Assembly (NCBI GenBank): GCA_026413225.1
Contig: CM048554.1
Coordinates: 44,549,963 to 44,613,962 of the forward strand
Direction: 5' to 3'
DNA length: 64,000 nucleotides
Source: Otis tarda
Taxonomy: Eukaryota > Chordata > Aves > Otidiformes > Otididae
Within the stretch, counting starts at the first letter, position 1, and each line of letters begins with the position of its first letter. Below the pieces are notes generated by a model that worked only from the letters and a program-made list of their open reading frames with translations, was not told where the DNA came from and searched no databases. Made by a program: the position numbers and the translations under genes. Below, in pieces: positions 14,011 to 28,371 of this stretch.

Positions 14011-14075
14011 AGACATTTCCTGTGTTGTCAAAACTTGTAAGAACATCTTTAACATTTAAGAGTCCATTGTGAAAT
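14011..14075 (-). CDS. CAMKMT: CAMKMT coding exon 3
   Basis: 65 nt encoding (R)[21 protein letters not shown] plus one base. The acceptor is TTTTCTTTCAG and the donor is GTAAGT. The stretch [13 protein letters not shown] is identical to the human protein as I recall it. The next exon (human IWPSEEVL...) is not visible in the 14 kb downstream. Confidence 0.93.
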
Positions 14076-15255
14076 CTGAAAGAAAACATAAATAGTGAGT
14101 TTACTAACATATAAACAATAAAAAAAAAAAAACCAAAACCAAACCCATCCTGCCTCTTCAGAAAAGAGGTTCGCTGCATGCCTTCACTTCTCACAAACCC
14201 CTTTAATGGAGAAGCAGCAAGCAGGTTCTACTGTAGCCACCAAGGGGAAAAGAAGGAGACAATCATTGCTCTTCAAAGTTCCATCACTGAAACCCATGAA
14301 CAAGGGACATGTTTCTCAGAAAACAATAATTTATCAAAATGAAAACATTTCCAAAGAGCATCAATTCTTGTTTATTTGTAGAAGTCACATATAGGAAAGG
14401 AAGACTTTTGGTAAAGTGATTTCTTTGAAGAGGAAAAACAAAAGACTATTTTTGAACAGCAGCTGTACACACATTCCTATTTTCTCCCACAAAATCAAGA
14501 ACACTTAATTTAATTAATGTGAACAATGAAACTGATTAATGTGTTCAGTGAACTGCATTTTCTTTGGTTTTACATTTGCATAACTCAAGTGAAACAAACA
14601 TTCAAAACTGGGCACAATAAATTAATTAACTGAATTTCACATACCAACTGCAAATTTTAGAACACAATGAGCAAAACACTGACAGCAGCAGAAAGAACAT
14701 GTACCAAAATTGAATAAAAATTTGCCTAAGAAGCTTCCTCTAAATATTATAGATGTCAGGCTAGCTGGATTCACACACACACAAAAAAGCAAGTAATTTT
14801 TAAAAAAATATTTCTGAGCTAATCTAGGCCCCAAATCAACACAATAAAAAACCCCTTCTATTTTACAACAATCCATAGCTGTTTCACAAATGTACTTAAA
14901 AAAAATCTAAAAGGAATTCAGGAAGGCAGTAAAACACAAAAACACAGTCTTTCAATAATGTTTCAAATAGAGCTTCTAAGACTGTTTAGGAACACACTAA
15001 TTTGAAACGGAAAAAAGGAAGAAATCCACCAATTCTAGCGTCTACAAAATTAGTTCTCATTCTCTCAGCTTTTCTTTCCTGAAGAAAAATTGTTGTAAGA
15101 ATTTAAAAAAAAAAAATCAACCTTTTTGCAAATACGAAATTGTGTATTTACACTGCTAAAAAAACTATTTATAGTTTCTGATAAGCACAAGCATTAAATA
15201 AAGAAACATTTACATGTCAGATTTTGAGAAAGCCCCAAACAGCAACTAGACTAAC

Positions 15256-15291
<36 letters not shown>

Positions 15292-18200
15292 CAATCTAAT
15301 GGAAATCCAGTTAACAAACTGAAATAAGCTCATAAACACGGGCAGCGAAATATATGAAAGACGTTACAAAAGATTCAACTGGACATTACAGCTCTTCTTC
15401 CAGCTACATAAAACCAGACCAAAAATACATTCCTTAGCTGCAGTAGAAGCCTGCAAGAATTCTGATGGATCATCTGGACTTAAAATGCACTACTATTATT
15501 TTTTTTTGGCAAGTTTGTTTTCAATCAGGTTGGACAACCGATGCAACAGAGTTAATTCAAGGGGAGTGACAAGAAAGTGGACAGGATCAGTGGTTCTGTC
15601 ACAGAGCTGCCCTTTAAACTGTCCCCTGCTGACTCCTTAGCATCCTACAAACTCCGTAACTGTGCATATGTCTGACACAGTTAGGGTCTCTCAGACAGCT
15701 GCGAATTTAGAGCTCAGCTTCTAAATGAATGTAAGATGGAGGGCGGGGTGGAGGGGTGGGGGGAGATGCAGAGACCGTAAAGAAATGTTTTAATCTTTGT
15801 TGGCATGTACGTTAGTGCTGAGATAACATGGTTTGGTTTTTTTCTGCCTTCAATTTTTTTTATATACATAGTCCATATATAAAGGAGATTTATCATTCAA
15901 ATCTCCAAGTGAAGCAAACAAAGATGAGGATGAACAATTTAGCAATCTAGTGCCTGTAGTTCAACAGAATGCTATAAAGGAAAAAAAATAGAAGTAAGTG
16001 GAGTGCCTGGTCTGGAGAAGAATACAATTCATATACTTCAGGGTCAAAAGGCAGACAAAGGCAAAAACCAGAAATTATACAACCACAGCACTGGCCTCAA
16101 GATTCTCCCTAAACCAAATTCCAGGCTGCTTCCAAAATAATGGTTTATGACTGCTGATGAGAAGTTAATAGCTCTGTGTACCTTAGCCCCAAGAATAAGC
16201 TAAGATTCCATAACAGATGCATGCCATACACTTACTGTTTTTAAGGTTGTCCTGAAATTTTGGTGATGTTTTATTTAAAACAATGAATGTTCTTAATCTA
16301 CATTATTTTTTTTCTGTACACTCGGTTTTCATTAAGGATCAATTCTTCCTCTGATTATAAAACTTTATTTCTATAATCAAAATCAACACACACAGATTTC
16401 AAACATATTCTTATATTGATTATTCAGTGGCCAGAAGCTTGAGGTGTCCAAGTACAAACACAACACACCCCCGTATTTGCTCTCTTGGCCAGCAGAGACA
16501 TTTTGCACAAGCATCCTTTTGTGGCTGCCTGCAAGATTCAAAATCTCTAACTTTGTCTCAGCAATCTCTTTCTTGCTTTCACAAATATTGTCCACAGCAA
16601 GCACGTAAGCGAGCCGTAAGTTAACGAAGAGAAACATCCGGCTTTGCTGTGAGGGACTTCCCCTTCTCCTCAGTCTTCCAGATGCCCACTACACGCTCAC
16701 TGTGAAACAGGACAGGGCTTAACAGCTGCTTCCTTTAGTCCCATCATCTTAGGAAACCTTCACTGAACAAAAGCAAGAAGCAAGCTCTATTTCCTAGAAT
16801 CAGAGGAGCAGCCATTATTTCAACAGTGATCTGGATAGCAAAGCTGCTCTCCTTTACTCGAAAAATCACATCTCAGGTCTCAACTATATTACCTTTACGG
16901 ACCACTTCAAGATTACTCCACATCAGTAACAGTGAACCTTCTGAAGTCAATTAGCATGATAGGAAAATACTTCTTCCTGCTGATACAGCTTTTTCTCCCC
17001 AGACTAGGCTAAAGAACAGGCACTTAAATTCCACTGGCAACCACTTAAGGAACTTTGGGTTCCTTAACTCTCTTGCAGACAAGTTTTAGGGCTGAGGAAA
17101 GCAACATGCCAACAGCTGATCTACTTGTGAAAGGGAGAGCTCAGGGAGACACACCTCCAAACAGCAATAGCCACATGTCTCTCCATTCAGAAGACTCTGT
17201 TGGTAGAGCCCGCAGACAAGCTGTGCCAGCTACTCCCCAATTCTTTTCCATCACAGATCTGACTTGCAGACTAAAAGTTGCATGCACCTGTAAATATAGG
17301 TATTCTCTAATGCTAAATTATGCCATAAATATCATGCTACTCAGTACTGCACCTAAAAAACACAGCTTCCAGTTTGGGATCCGCTGCTCTGCACGTAGCT
17401 CCCCAGCAGCTCTGTAACAGCTGCTGCTTCTTTGTCCCATCCCAGCAGCTGCCCCTATTACCTAGTCCAGAGAAAACGGCCAATACACGTCACACTTCGT
17501 TTCTGTGAACGCCTGTCAGAATCATAGCTTTCCACAGTACATCTTACAAACTGCCCATAAAGAGTTTGTAAGTGTCATGTGTCATCACAGAAGCTTGTGG
17601 TTAAATCCCAAACCCCAAAATCCCATAAATTTCCACAGGCATCTCAAAACACAGAACATTAGCATTTAGTGCTTTGGAATATGTCACGAATGTTCTACAG
17701 TCCAAAGAACCTTAAAGAAGTCCAAAGCTGTGATTGCTGAGATCAACAAAGTACTTCACACAAGCAGAGGTAAGTATCACAGAGAAAGTTAATTTCAGGC
17801 CAGTGTGTTTCATTTGATCTTGTTCTTGTAATAAGCCTTCAAGGTACAATATGAAAAAATTCCTATGTCTGAGGTAGTGAGTTGAGTTATAAAATACAAA
17901 TCTACGAATGATAAACTAATTTAACTCAGGTTTCTCCTGATATGAAGCAAAGCAAAATTCTTTACTCTGGACTATGAGTAAATCAACTCTGAATGTACAA
18001 ATAAAGCCTGAGAGATACCTTTAAAATATACTAAAATATACTAACGTTCCTTCCTTTCCAATTCAGGCAACACAAATGGTAGGTTTTCACACGTGTTTAT
18101 AAATAGCTGTAGACAGTAGAATAAAACTAATTCTCCAGTAGCTCCCTATTAAGGTATGCTTTTCATCAACCATAATGAAACAAACCTAAGTTTATTCTGT

Positions 18201-21200
18201 TCTTTTATATTATTCTTCAATGGAATGAGGAAAAATAACAAAAATAACTACAAATACTAAAATTAAACAAAAAAAAATTAAAAACTAAAATAAAAAACAT
18301 ATACTAAAATTTAAAAAAACCTACAAAAAGTAAGATATACTACATTTCCATATAATACTCAAAAGAAAGAAACCCACAACACATCACCATATGTTACTAA
18401 CCTGTATACAAAATAAAACAGCAATATTTGTGGAAAATGAAAGACAGGACAAGAGTAAAAAAGCTACTTCTAAGAGTACTTTACAAAAACGCTTGGTGAG
18501 TTTCACCATCAATTGTCACTGTGGTCCAGTAAGAATCTCAGAGTTACCTGCAAACTCTGTTTTTTGATCAGATGCTTTTTCTGGGCTAGAGTGCAGCAAA
18601 ACAAAGTAACTCTTTTTTCACTCCAGGTTCAAGATCACGGCTTAATATGATAAGAAACCAAAACAATGGCTTCTTTGACTACAAATTCTTTTTACAAATA
18701 CACAGGTCGTGGGCAATATGACGGAACAGTCTTAGCTTGATCAGTGAATTAAAGAAATACATTACCAAATCACTTCTTTATTTCCTCATCCTGTGGCCAA
18801 GCCTTTATGCTGCTAAATCCACACATTGTCTCCTAGCACGTAATAAATGGAAGAAAGCAAGTTTATCATATCCACACAAACTGTGTAGTAGGCTATATTC
18901 CTTGAAATCTGCTTCCCTTCTTTTTTTTTATGTCTATCCCTAAAATAAAAAACAATTAGAACTTCAAAACGTTATTAGCAGAAACATCCTATAGGAATAG
19001 CCAATGGATTTCACTCCTAAACCATCTCCTAACGTACTACTTGCCACAAATAACATGCCTCTCATTTCTAAACCAAAGGTCTAGAATAATCTAATAACTT
19101 CTTTCATATTTTTATCTAAAGGTTCATTCGTATTCAGAATAAAAGGCATGACATCTTGCAAAGAACACTTAACACTCTTTACAAAGATTTAATCCTTCCC
19201 ATAAGCTGCTGACATTGTTCTTTTCAATTCTGCATTTTAGTATTTGAAACATTAAATGACTGATCAATGGAAAATATTTTACCACAGAAATAACTTATTT
19301 TTTCTCTAATTGCTTAAAATGAGCCTACAATTTTAAAGTAAATCCATATCCTGAAATAGAAAATTTGAAGATATTGATTGCTTCTTTTAAAACTCTAATA
19401 AAAGAATAATTTTCCTGTCTAAAAGACAGACACCATCTCCACAGTAAGACACTGCATCTTTATGATCTATAATTGCTCCATTGCTAAAACTGTTCATACA
19501 AAATTTAAAATTAAAAGCACATTTCTGATGAAGAACAGAAGGATTTAGAAATTCAATATTAAATAAACATTTAAAAATGCCTCTACTTATGTACTATATA
19601 CCTTCCTATGACCAAGAAAACACTTACTTAGCACATGCATATTTTTTCAACAGCAAAGTGAAACACCCTTTGTTAAAAGAACTTGAACAAAGCTAACAAT
19701 AACACATGAAAGTTTTATGAATAAGAACATATTTTTAATGGAGAAAAGATCCAGAAGGCCAGAAAGTATCTGTAATGAAAGATATATTTTTCCACTTCAA
19801 GCTTGCAAGAAATTTCACTAAAAATCAGATTTGTATTTTTCACCTGCAGAATAGATTACTTCAGTTTACTGTATCCAAATCTGAACGTCAAAATTGCAGC
19901 AAGATTCCAGCTTGGACTGAACATGCCTACATTCTTCACGTTAGATTGCCATAAACATTCAGAGATTTATTTTTTAACTAACATTAACTGCAAACAACAC
20001 TGGAGAGCAATTTCTTGTATGTATCCACCCAATTTATATCATCAAGACAAAGATGTAGTGTGTAGCAGCATCAAATACGACACAAATCCAAACGAGACTA
20101 AACTCATAAAATGAGATTCTGGATTGTAACATATGAAATTTCATCTTGATACATCTTTCACTGCTAACAAAAATCACACTCATCAGACATTTTTTTCACA
20201 CCCCAGACCTACCATGAAGCACCTTACTACCTATACCAACTTCAAGAGATCACCTTCCACCACGTATCGTGAATTTACATTTCATTAAGCACACTGGAGA
20301 TCGCTGTTTAATGAGAAGAGTTTTGGGGATTTTTAAAATGAGTCAATGATGTTGTTACTTCGAGGATCAAGTCAAAGTGGCAGATAAATCCAGCTTAAAT
20401 TTTTAAAGCAAAAATCACCTTATCTTGGTGCTTCTGGCCTCCTGCTTGGGAAGACTGGTTATTAGGAATGATTCTAAAATAAACTAGTGACAGAAAAACA
20501 TGGCACAAGCTCTTCTTTTCCAAATGTGAATCCAATTGAATTTGGTTAGAAAAATAGCAGCTTATTAAAACAAGCTGCATTGAGAAGTTCAGAAAAGCAT
20601 GCACATGCCGAAGCTTCTATTTGCTTAACAAACTGGTCCCGAAGTCACTTTAGAGCAGTAATTCCAGCTAGGTCATAGCATATCTGAATATAAAATTTGA
20701 TCAGTTTTGATAGCCCTTGAACTGATACAGCTTGACCTTTATACTCTTTGCCAAAAGCCAGTAACAACCTTATGAACTTTCTTAAGTATTTAGTCCTGTC
20801 AAGATATTAGCTGACAACCCTTTTAACATCCAGCATATGCAATGAGCTTTCCCAAGAAGATGTTAATGCATAAGGAAAGCACATGTAGATGAAAATTCAA
20901 AAGCACTTCTGTCGAGATTTTAGAGAGGCCATTGCAACATTTTGTTCCTGACAGTAACATACATAAAAAGGCTCTTCTACTCAAGCACACTGTTCTGGGT
21001 TTACCTCACTGATGTTCTTATTGTTAATAATATTCTAATAATATGCTCCTGGTACCTTACTAAAGTTGTTTCCACTGGTGAAAATTGACAATAATTAACA
21101 TTTTGCCAATGGGAGGAGAAAAACGAAGGGAAGACTGACAAACATACAGAATATCCTTAAGTTTCCAAGACATGATCACTTCTCAGAGATCCAGGAATGC

Positions 21201-24200
21201 TTACTCCAAGATTTCTTATCTTCTAAATACGCAAGTTTCAGTGAGCTCTGTTGTGTATGTTAAAATGTTATGTTTACCCTCTTAAACCACTGCTTCTGCA
21301 AAAACAGGGAAATTCAATACAGACTCAAGGTAAAGCAGATTTTGTTGCAGGTATTTACACTTTGAACCTGGCAAAACACATAACAAGTATTTTCTCCTTC
21401 CCTTCTTCACTTTCCTGCAATATTCTGAAATAATAAGTATTTCCTATCTATGGCCACTGCTTCAGTATAGAGAGAAAACATTTTAATATAGAAATGTAAG
21501 AGTAAGTAAGTTCTGATCATTATTCCTAAAACAATCAGTGATTACCATTTTTATAGATCGCTGAGTATCTTCTAGAAAGGAACAAAATACAGGGATAAAA
21601 AAACAAAACCAAAAATCCCCACCAGAAGACAGTCTCCCTGTTCTCCTCAATATATAGTTTTTGAAACCAAATGTGAGCCTGCTCCAGCACAGAAACTGTA
21701 CGTTTCCATTGACCAAGCTCAAAGGAATGGAACAAAATCATGCATAAACAAACACGCTTGTTCACAGTCTGAACAACTGAACTGCTTGTTCGCAGTTTGA
21801 GCTGTGTCCTATTATCAGTGAAACTATTATTAGCCAAATAAACAATACCAAATAAAATGATGACATGGGAAGTGATGGAAACAGAAGTACACAAATATCA
21901 AACATTGGAGCAAGATCAGCCTGACATTCCCTTGGCTTTTGGCCAGCACAGGTGAACCTTAGCTCGTCTCCTACCTTTAAACTACCGTAACTAGTAAACC
22001 AAGTGACATTAAGTGTCGCAAACCGTGGTAGTGAACTAAGGAAATCAAATGAAGAAGTTCAGGACTGCAGTGTAAAGGACTGCAGACTTGCTCATCCTAA
22101 ATTGTAGCTAAATGCCTTACCTTTCTATTACCAGTGTGTCTCTGGAAACCTAAAACCAAGGAACAGAGACGCTGCACAAAGAGGTTACGTAGACTGTGAG
22201 CATCTGGATGAATGCATAGCATTCCCCAGCAGTTCAAAGGAAACATTCGTACACAGAAAAAACACTGTACCTACTTCTATTACAAATAGGCAGTATTTTC
22301 CAATGGAAAAGTTTTCTTTCGAAGCCTGTTAGCATCAATAATTGTCAGCTTGGAAAACGGAAAATTAAGGCTTTATAAAGCTGTAAACAATTTTGTATTT
22401 TACCTTACACCCAGATGCAAATTTAAGGCAACCTACCTGCATATAGTGGTGTGGGCCTAGAATTTTTGTTTGGTTGGGTTTGGTTTTTTTTTTTTCCCTT
22501 TTTTTTTTTTTTTTTTCTTGTTATTGCTTTGTTTTGTTTTATAACCTTGCAAAAATGTCACAGTTAATGATGGTCACTTGTTTGTGTTAGATCTTAGTTT
22601 CTAAGATAGACTTTAATTTAAAGGTCCCAGTTAAATAAAAATGCACTTTACAATTTTGATGGCTCAGACTCGCCAGAATATCCTCTACTGTGCACAGAAT
22701 GCAAAATCCTACACCCTCAGCAGGGCTAATTAGAGGCTGCAAAACAAGTATTGATTCAGGGACACTTGAGTTACTGTTGCAATGATACCTTTTGAGGTAA
22801 AACCAAGTTGTAGATATGTAAAAAATTAGACAAGGAAAAGGAGACCAAAGCAGGAGAAAAGGAAAAAATAAACCAACCCCAAACAACCCACAGACTAGTG
22901 AATGGGAGCTATAAACTCTTCTATTTTGCTAAAGCTACTGAGAATTCATTAACACTCCGTCAGAGGGTTTTTCAGGGAGTTTCAGATTTTTGGGGTTTTG
23001 AGTTTGTGTATTTTGGGGTTTTTTTTAAAAAAAAACCTAAAAATCTTCATTTGTTTTACTTGCTCTAATATAAAACAGATTTCTTCATTAAGCTATAAAT
23101 AGTTTCTGTAGGAAGATTTTTTTTTTATTCTTTTGTTTTGCAAATTGGCTTCCAAATTATCATTGAGATTTACAAGAACTATCAAGAAGAAAACTGAATG
23201 AAATACAGATCACTACCAAAAAGCTTTTAAAACTTTATGAATAACATGATGTCATTAAATTTTTTATTAACACTACAAATAAATGTGCTCAGTTTTTTAT
23301 ATCCTATTTATATCTGAAGAATGTCAAAACAGAAAGCTATTAGAAATATAAAATAAATGCTCATATTTGTACTCTGTTATAGGTACAGTCATTGGTATTT
23401 TCATTCAAGCTCTGACACTTCAGTGAAATATACCAAAAAAAAACCCAACCAGACAAGCTGCTTATTGTAACAAACAACTAAAAATAACACCTAACAGTTT
23501 ATTTGTAAACTATGCCCTAGTCATACAAAACACTGGAACGATGACTAATGAGTTTCATATTTGAGGCCTGTACAAGATCTTAGGAAGTACTTAAAACTTA
23601 AATGATGTTTACCTTAAAGACACGCTGTACTCCGGATAAAAGATGCTTTTATACTGAACCCAGGACCCAGTTTCCTCTTCTGTATTCTGGTCTTCTATTG
23701 AAAAGAGATTGAACGATGCAAACCTTCTTACAGACACTTGTTGGAGATGCACATCTTTCAAGTGCTTTTTCTTCAGAACCTTTGAAATGAAGAACAAATT
23801 AAATGTTAAGGATAAAACTTTCAAGAAAAGAACAAACAGGCTTATTTAACTGAAGAGGCAAGTCTAGAATCAACCATAATACCTATGCTATATGAATAAC
23901 TACTGCAAGTATTTCAAGCCTGAGAAAAATAACAGTGGTATTGATGATACGGGTCAAGAGAGTAGGTTACTAATTCACTATGTCTCAATAACTGTAAAGC
24001 AAGTGAACTGTGTACAAAAGCACACAAAGTTGCTTTTTTAACTCCCGCTCCAGCAAACCCACACCAGAATTAGAGAAGCAAACTGGGTTCTCCCCAGTGG
24101 CAATTTCCATGCCACTTACTGTCCCTATAGATGAAAAAATTAAAAAAAAAAAAGAGGCAAGATATTTGGAAATACTACATATATGAGCAGAGCAATTGTA

Positions 24201-27200
24201 TTTGCTATGCTGTTAGCTTCTAGCAGCAGGTCTGATGCATCAAGCTTATTGCTTTTGGATCTATTTTCATTGGCACGTCTCAGCATACGAAAGGTACAGA
24301 CATTTTCATCAAAATATTAAAAATGACTGTGCGTTGTTTACACTATTTCTTCTGTTTTTGCAACACATGGGAAAAATGCATGCATGAATGAAATTGCAAA
24401 AAGAGCAGAACAGGAGAACCAAATTAAGAGACTAGCAGAATCAAGACCTTCATACAATAGTTGCATGCCTGGAAACAAAACCGATCATCTTGACAACTAA
24501 AAACACCCCACCAAGATATAATTTTCAGAAAAGCATGTTGGTTTTGGGCTTTTTTTTTTTTTTTTCAAGCAAAGGCAAGCCATTACTAACAGGAAAAAAA
24601 ATCCAGCAGTGACAACACTTTTCTGTTTTCAGTTTTTTGTTCTACACAGACATTTTCTAGCCACTCTGTAAAACGCATTCTCTGGATGAGTAGAAAATCT
24701 CCTCAGCCTTTGAGTACTCACAAGAACACTCCTCCTGTAGCATCAAACTAAAATAAAGAGGTTTAAGATCTGAAAATTACAACAGCAGGTCAAATCTTTT
24801 AAAAACCTAAATATAACTGAGAAAATAGAGCACAAAGGAAGAGTATCTAACATTATTTATATTTAACTCTGTACTTTTACATAAGGATCATTTTTTTTTT
24901 TTTACAGTTGTGTTACAAGCTACAAAGATAATCCACTGACAAAACCCAAAAGGTGACAATCCTATTTAAACTCATAAAAATGTTTTGAAGACTTTGAAAG
25001 CTAGTCTCCTCTGTTTTCATGATGCCCTTCCAATGAAGGTGAAGCTCCCTAACTTCCTGCACGGTGTCATAATAAATGAACGTGACGCCGGGACCTAAAA
25101 AACCAGTAGCCACTATCAAAGTGAGCTACAGGCTTCTCAGCAGAACAGAGACTCGTTTTAGTGACAGCAGAGAGAAAGAACAGTGGGGAAAGAATCACCA
25201 GACAGCACCGTTCTTTGGTTGGGGCTGGTGGCTGCTTTAGTTTCCCTGTATATTTTTATTTTTCAGAAATCCAGATTCCTTGTTTCACTCTCTTCAAGAT
25301 CCTCTTTCAGGTACTGAAAGGCCCTGCCTTCTGCACAAGGTGTTCACAGGTTCACACAAATGTTGGGCTTGTACGCAGGTCATACATAAAAATATAATCT
25401 AAATAAACAATATTTTAGTTTCTGTAATGAAAGATTCTCTTCTAAAAACTAAGTTCCTTAAAAGAAAAAAACACCAAGAACAATTATGACCAAAAAAAAC
25501 CCAAAAAAACCAACCCAAACAATGCAAGCTCACACTTTCACCTTGCAGTTTTCCCTTTCTCAAACTTGCATTTTCTTTCCTCTCTGACTTCACTTAGGAA
25601 TATAGAATTCTAAGGCAATTCTTTCTTCATTAACACACAAGACATTTTTTAAAAAGCATCACCAAACTGCCTCCTGTTTCAGAAAGATTCTAGTAAAATA
25701 TTACCACGGAACTCAACTGTAGAGCTCTTGGTATTTAATAACAATATTAGAACCATATTGAGGACTCCTGATAAAACCTAAAGATGTTTGATCTCTCTTA
25801 AACAAACAACATATGGAGAAAAGTAGCCACCTGAAATTTCCTGTATTTCTTTGTGTATCTCATGGTGTATGGCCTAGTCGCACTAAAAGCCAAATTCAGT
25901 AGCAGGTAACGGTCTACAAACCTCCACTGAATTTTGTGCCACTGACTGGAACATGATATTTTGTACATGCAGGAATGTTTCTACATAATCAGCTACAGCA
26001 TAATCTATAACTACACCATCTCTAAATAGCATCAGTAGGACTGTGCAGTATTTATTTTTACAAATAGTTTATTTACCAAACTGTTTTATTCAACTGTAAA
26101 CAATTTCCAAGCTCAAGACTAACAAAAACAATTAAAAAGATCTGGAGCACAGGCACACTTTACAGACCAAGGAGCAGGAAAAGGAGAAAAATTGGTTTAG
26201 AAGTTCTTCTGTTCGGGGAAGAAAAAAAAAAAAAAAGCCACTGCCCTGTACTCTCTGTCCTCACTCTAGCTTCTGTTTTTCAATTCTGGAAGCCAAAATA
26301 CATTAGCAGGTGAGCAAGACTTCTGTGAGAAGAAGAGCAAGAGGAAGGTAACAAGCAGGATAAATATATAAAGCTTACAGATTTCAGTAAAGTTTTAATT
26401 AAACTTTCTATAGCAAACAAGTGGACGTATAGGGAGCAACTTATTTTATGTGTATTCCTCCAACTTCCCTGCTAAAAACTACAGACTGGATAATGCCATC
26501 AATTACATAGATTTGTAGAGCTCAAAGCACTGCCTTAGAGAATTTACTCCAGTCATTTATAAATGCACACTACATGTATAAGTTACCATAACATTTTTTT
26601 AAACAAATAATATTTCCTGGATTCTGACAAGCTAAGTTTAAAAATATTGCCAAACCTCAAACTCAGTACATACATAAACCATTTTATTGATAAAGAACAC
26701 ATAGGTAATTATGCAAACCCCTGGTTCTTTATACTAGCTTCACAGGATACCTGATAAAAGGGCTTTTTTTTTCTTAATTAAATCAGCGAGCACACACTTA
26801 CCATAGCAAATCAATTTGTGTATGCATTGAATGAAAGCAAATTCAATATATAAACACACCACAGAACTGATTTCGTGTAAGGCATTATTATAAGCAGTAT
26901 GAAAAGCACTTTTAAAAGCACTGTAAGAAACACTTTGACAGTGCGTCCTTAAAGATGGATATAAAGGGAGGTTGATACCTTCTTCCAATCCATAGATAGA
27001 TCTGAGCATGACTGTAGTAAAGAGTGCAGAACTTATTTTTACTTCAGATGTACCAGTAAGATTAAATTGATCCTTGCTCATCCTACCATACAAAAATCAA
27101 CTGAAAAGCTACAGAACATGGAAAAACCCAGGGAATCTGCAGAGGAAAGATCACAGATAAATGTAGTTTGAAGAAGAAATGGAAGCCTCCTCCCCAAATA

Positions 27201-28208
27201 CTTACGGACCCCCACATTCCCATTCTATTGTTATGAAAAGTTCCTTATAAGTTTAAGAGACTGAGATGTGCCAAAGGCAGTATGTTGAAAAGAAATAGCA
27301 GCTGGTGCAGCTGCGGAGCACAGCTTACATAGTCTGCTAGAACAGAAACCTACAGCTCCAAGCATCCATTTGCACAAAACGAAGCGTTTAAGTTAGGGCC
27401 GTAAATATCACATCCAGTAACAACATCAATGCATTAAACTAGTTTGGGTTTTTAAGCCATTATGCGTATGGTTATCTGCAGAGGAATCCTTTCCAACCTG
27501 GCACTGCTCCTAAAGGGTCTAAAAAAGGGCAGTTTGGGAGGAAGCAAAGGGCGGGAACCGGGTGGCAGCTGCAGTAACCGGCTCCAGCAGCATCGAGAGA
27601 AGGTGTCAAACCGCAGCCTCAGAACACCGGTGCCCTCAGGCTGCGGGGTGCCAAGGGGGTGCAGGCCCTCCTCCCGTTAACACTGCGTGTGAGACCGCAG
27701 ACTGCTTTGGGAGCTGTTGAAGGCGCACTTTAAAAAGCCGTGCGTACACATACACGTGTATATTTATTTACTATTACTTTTTTTTTTTCCCCAGGAAAAG
27801 GACTGCAAGCCCCAAAGCACTACTCCTCCAGTCCTCCTGCCAGCTCTCCGCACGCCTCCAGCGCCGGCCGGATCCCACACCAGCACTCCTGCCCGCGGCA
27901 CAGCCCGGCCCCTCAGGCGCTGCGAGGTACCGGACACACGGAGCCGCCGCCCCCACTGCCGCGGCAGCCCAGCGCGTAGGGCGGAAGGCAACACGAAACG
28001 CCCCGGCCCGAGGCAGAGCCCCGCTCCCCTCGGGCTGCGCCGCCGGCCCGGCCCGGCCCGGCCCCCCGCGCCATCCCGGCAGCCCCTCCCGCCCGCGGGC
28101 TCCCCCTACCTGTCCGAGCAGCCGCCAGCGGGCTCTGGCCGCTGTCGCACCGCCTGCCTGGCAGTTGCCCGCGGCGGGGCGGCGCGGAGAGCCGGCGGCC
28201 TCGGCCAT
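14011..28208 (-). CDS. CAMKMT: CAMKMT, calmodulin-lysine N-methyltransferase, 5' part (coding exons 1-3)
   Basis: CAMKMT uses S-adenosylmethionine to trimethylate a calmodulin lysine (Lys115 in mammals). Three minus-strand exons join in frame: 28110-28208, 23613-23779 and 14011-14075, giving about 110 codons. The joined protein reads [14 protein letters not shown]..., then HVSVRRF-like [32 protein letters not shown] and [17 protein letters not shown], which match the human protein closely as I recall it. Splice phases agree (0, then 2, then 1) and each junction is GT/AG. Exon 1 is shorter and more divergent than in human, as expected for its disordered N-terminus. The SAM-binding Rossmann core lies in later exons that I could not find in positions 1-14010, so they must lie beyond the left edge. 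The gene shares a CpG-island promoter with PREPL, which is transcribed the other way. The assignment is secure; the gene is partial only because of the window. Confidence 0.93.
15260..15289. repeat. Poly(A) run of 30
   Basis: An uninterrupted 30-A run in CAMKMT intron 2. No retroposon body is visible next to it, so it may be simple slippage. Confidence 0.95.
18236..18320. repeat. A-rich low-complexity tract
   Basis: Repeated AAAAATAAC / ACTAAAAT-like words with hardly any G, in CAMKMT intron 2. Confidence 0.8.
22469..22518. repeat. T-rich tract with GGTTGGGTTTGG lead
   Basis: TTTGGTTGGGTTTGG followed by two long T runs broken by CCC. One of the recurrent T-run/G-run composites in this window. 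Confidence 0.85.
23613..23779 (-). CDS. CAMKMT: CAMKMT coding exon 2
   Basis: 167 nt encoding [20 protein letters not shown] through YPEYSVSL plus two bases of an Arg codon. An AAG acceptor precedes it and a GTAAAC donor follows. It is the best-conserved CAMKMT exon in the window. Confidence 0.94.
23780..28109 (-). other. CAMKMT: CAMKMT intron 1
   Basis: 4.3 kb. AT-rich until about 27.5 kb, then it enters the CpG island. Apart from A/C-rich tracts (25490-25520) and a poly(A) at 26221, I see no repeats or exons. Confidence 0.8.
28110..28208 (-). CDS. CAMKMT: CAMKMT coding exon 1
   Basis: 33 codons starting [15 protein letters not shown] and ending RWRLLGQ, then a GTAGGG donor. The start is the ATG at 28208-28206; it gives a phase-0 junction to exon 2, and [14 protein letters not shown] matches human RWKLLRQ|VLKQKHL. 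Very GC-rich, inside the CpG island. Confidence 0.9.
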
Positions 28209-28371
28209 GCGGCGGCGGGGAGCGCCCGGAGCTGAAGCGGCGGGAGCGCACAGACTTCCCCCCGAGCTGTGCGCCGGGCAGTGCTGCTCTGGCCGGCCGG
28301 GACTCGCTGCCCAGCCTCCAGCGGCTGCCAGGACCGGCCGGGCTAGGGCTTGAGGGGGAGGAAGTGGGTGG

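Larger units (their letters stand above)
14076..23612 (-). other. CAMKMT: CAMKMT intron 2
   Basis: 9.5 kb of AT-rich intron without recognisable transposons. Only homopolymer and low-complexity tracts stand out (15260, 18236, 22469 and 22981). Open frames here are short and show no family resemblance. Confidence 0.8.

Noticed and set aside
15260-15289. Poly(A) run as the tail of a processed retrocopy
   Set aside because: No coding-like sequence or target-site duplication is visible next to it.
17055-17417. A 120-codon plus-strand frame in CAMKMT intron 2
   Set aside because: No similarity to known proteins, no splice or start context, and length within chance for a window this size.
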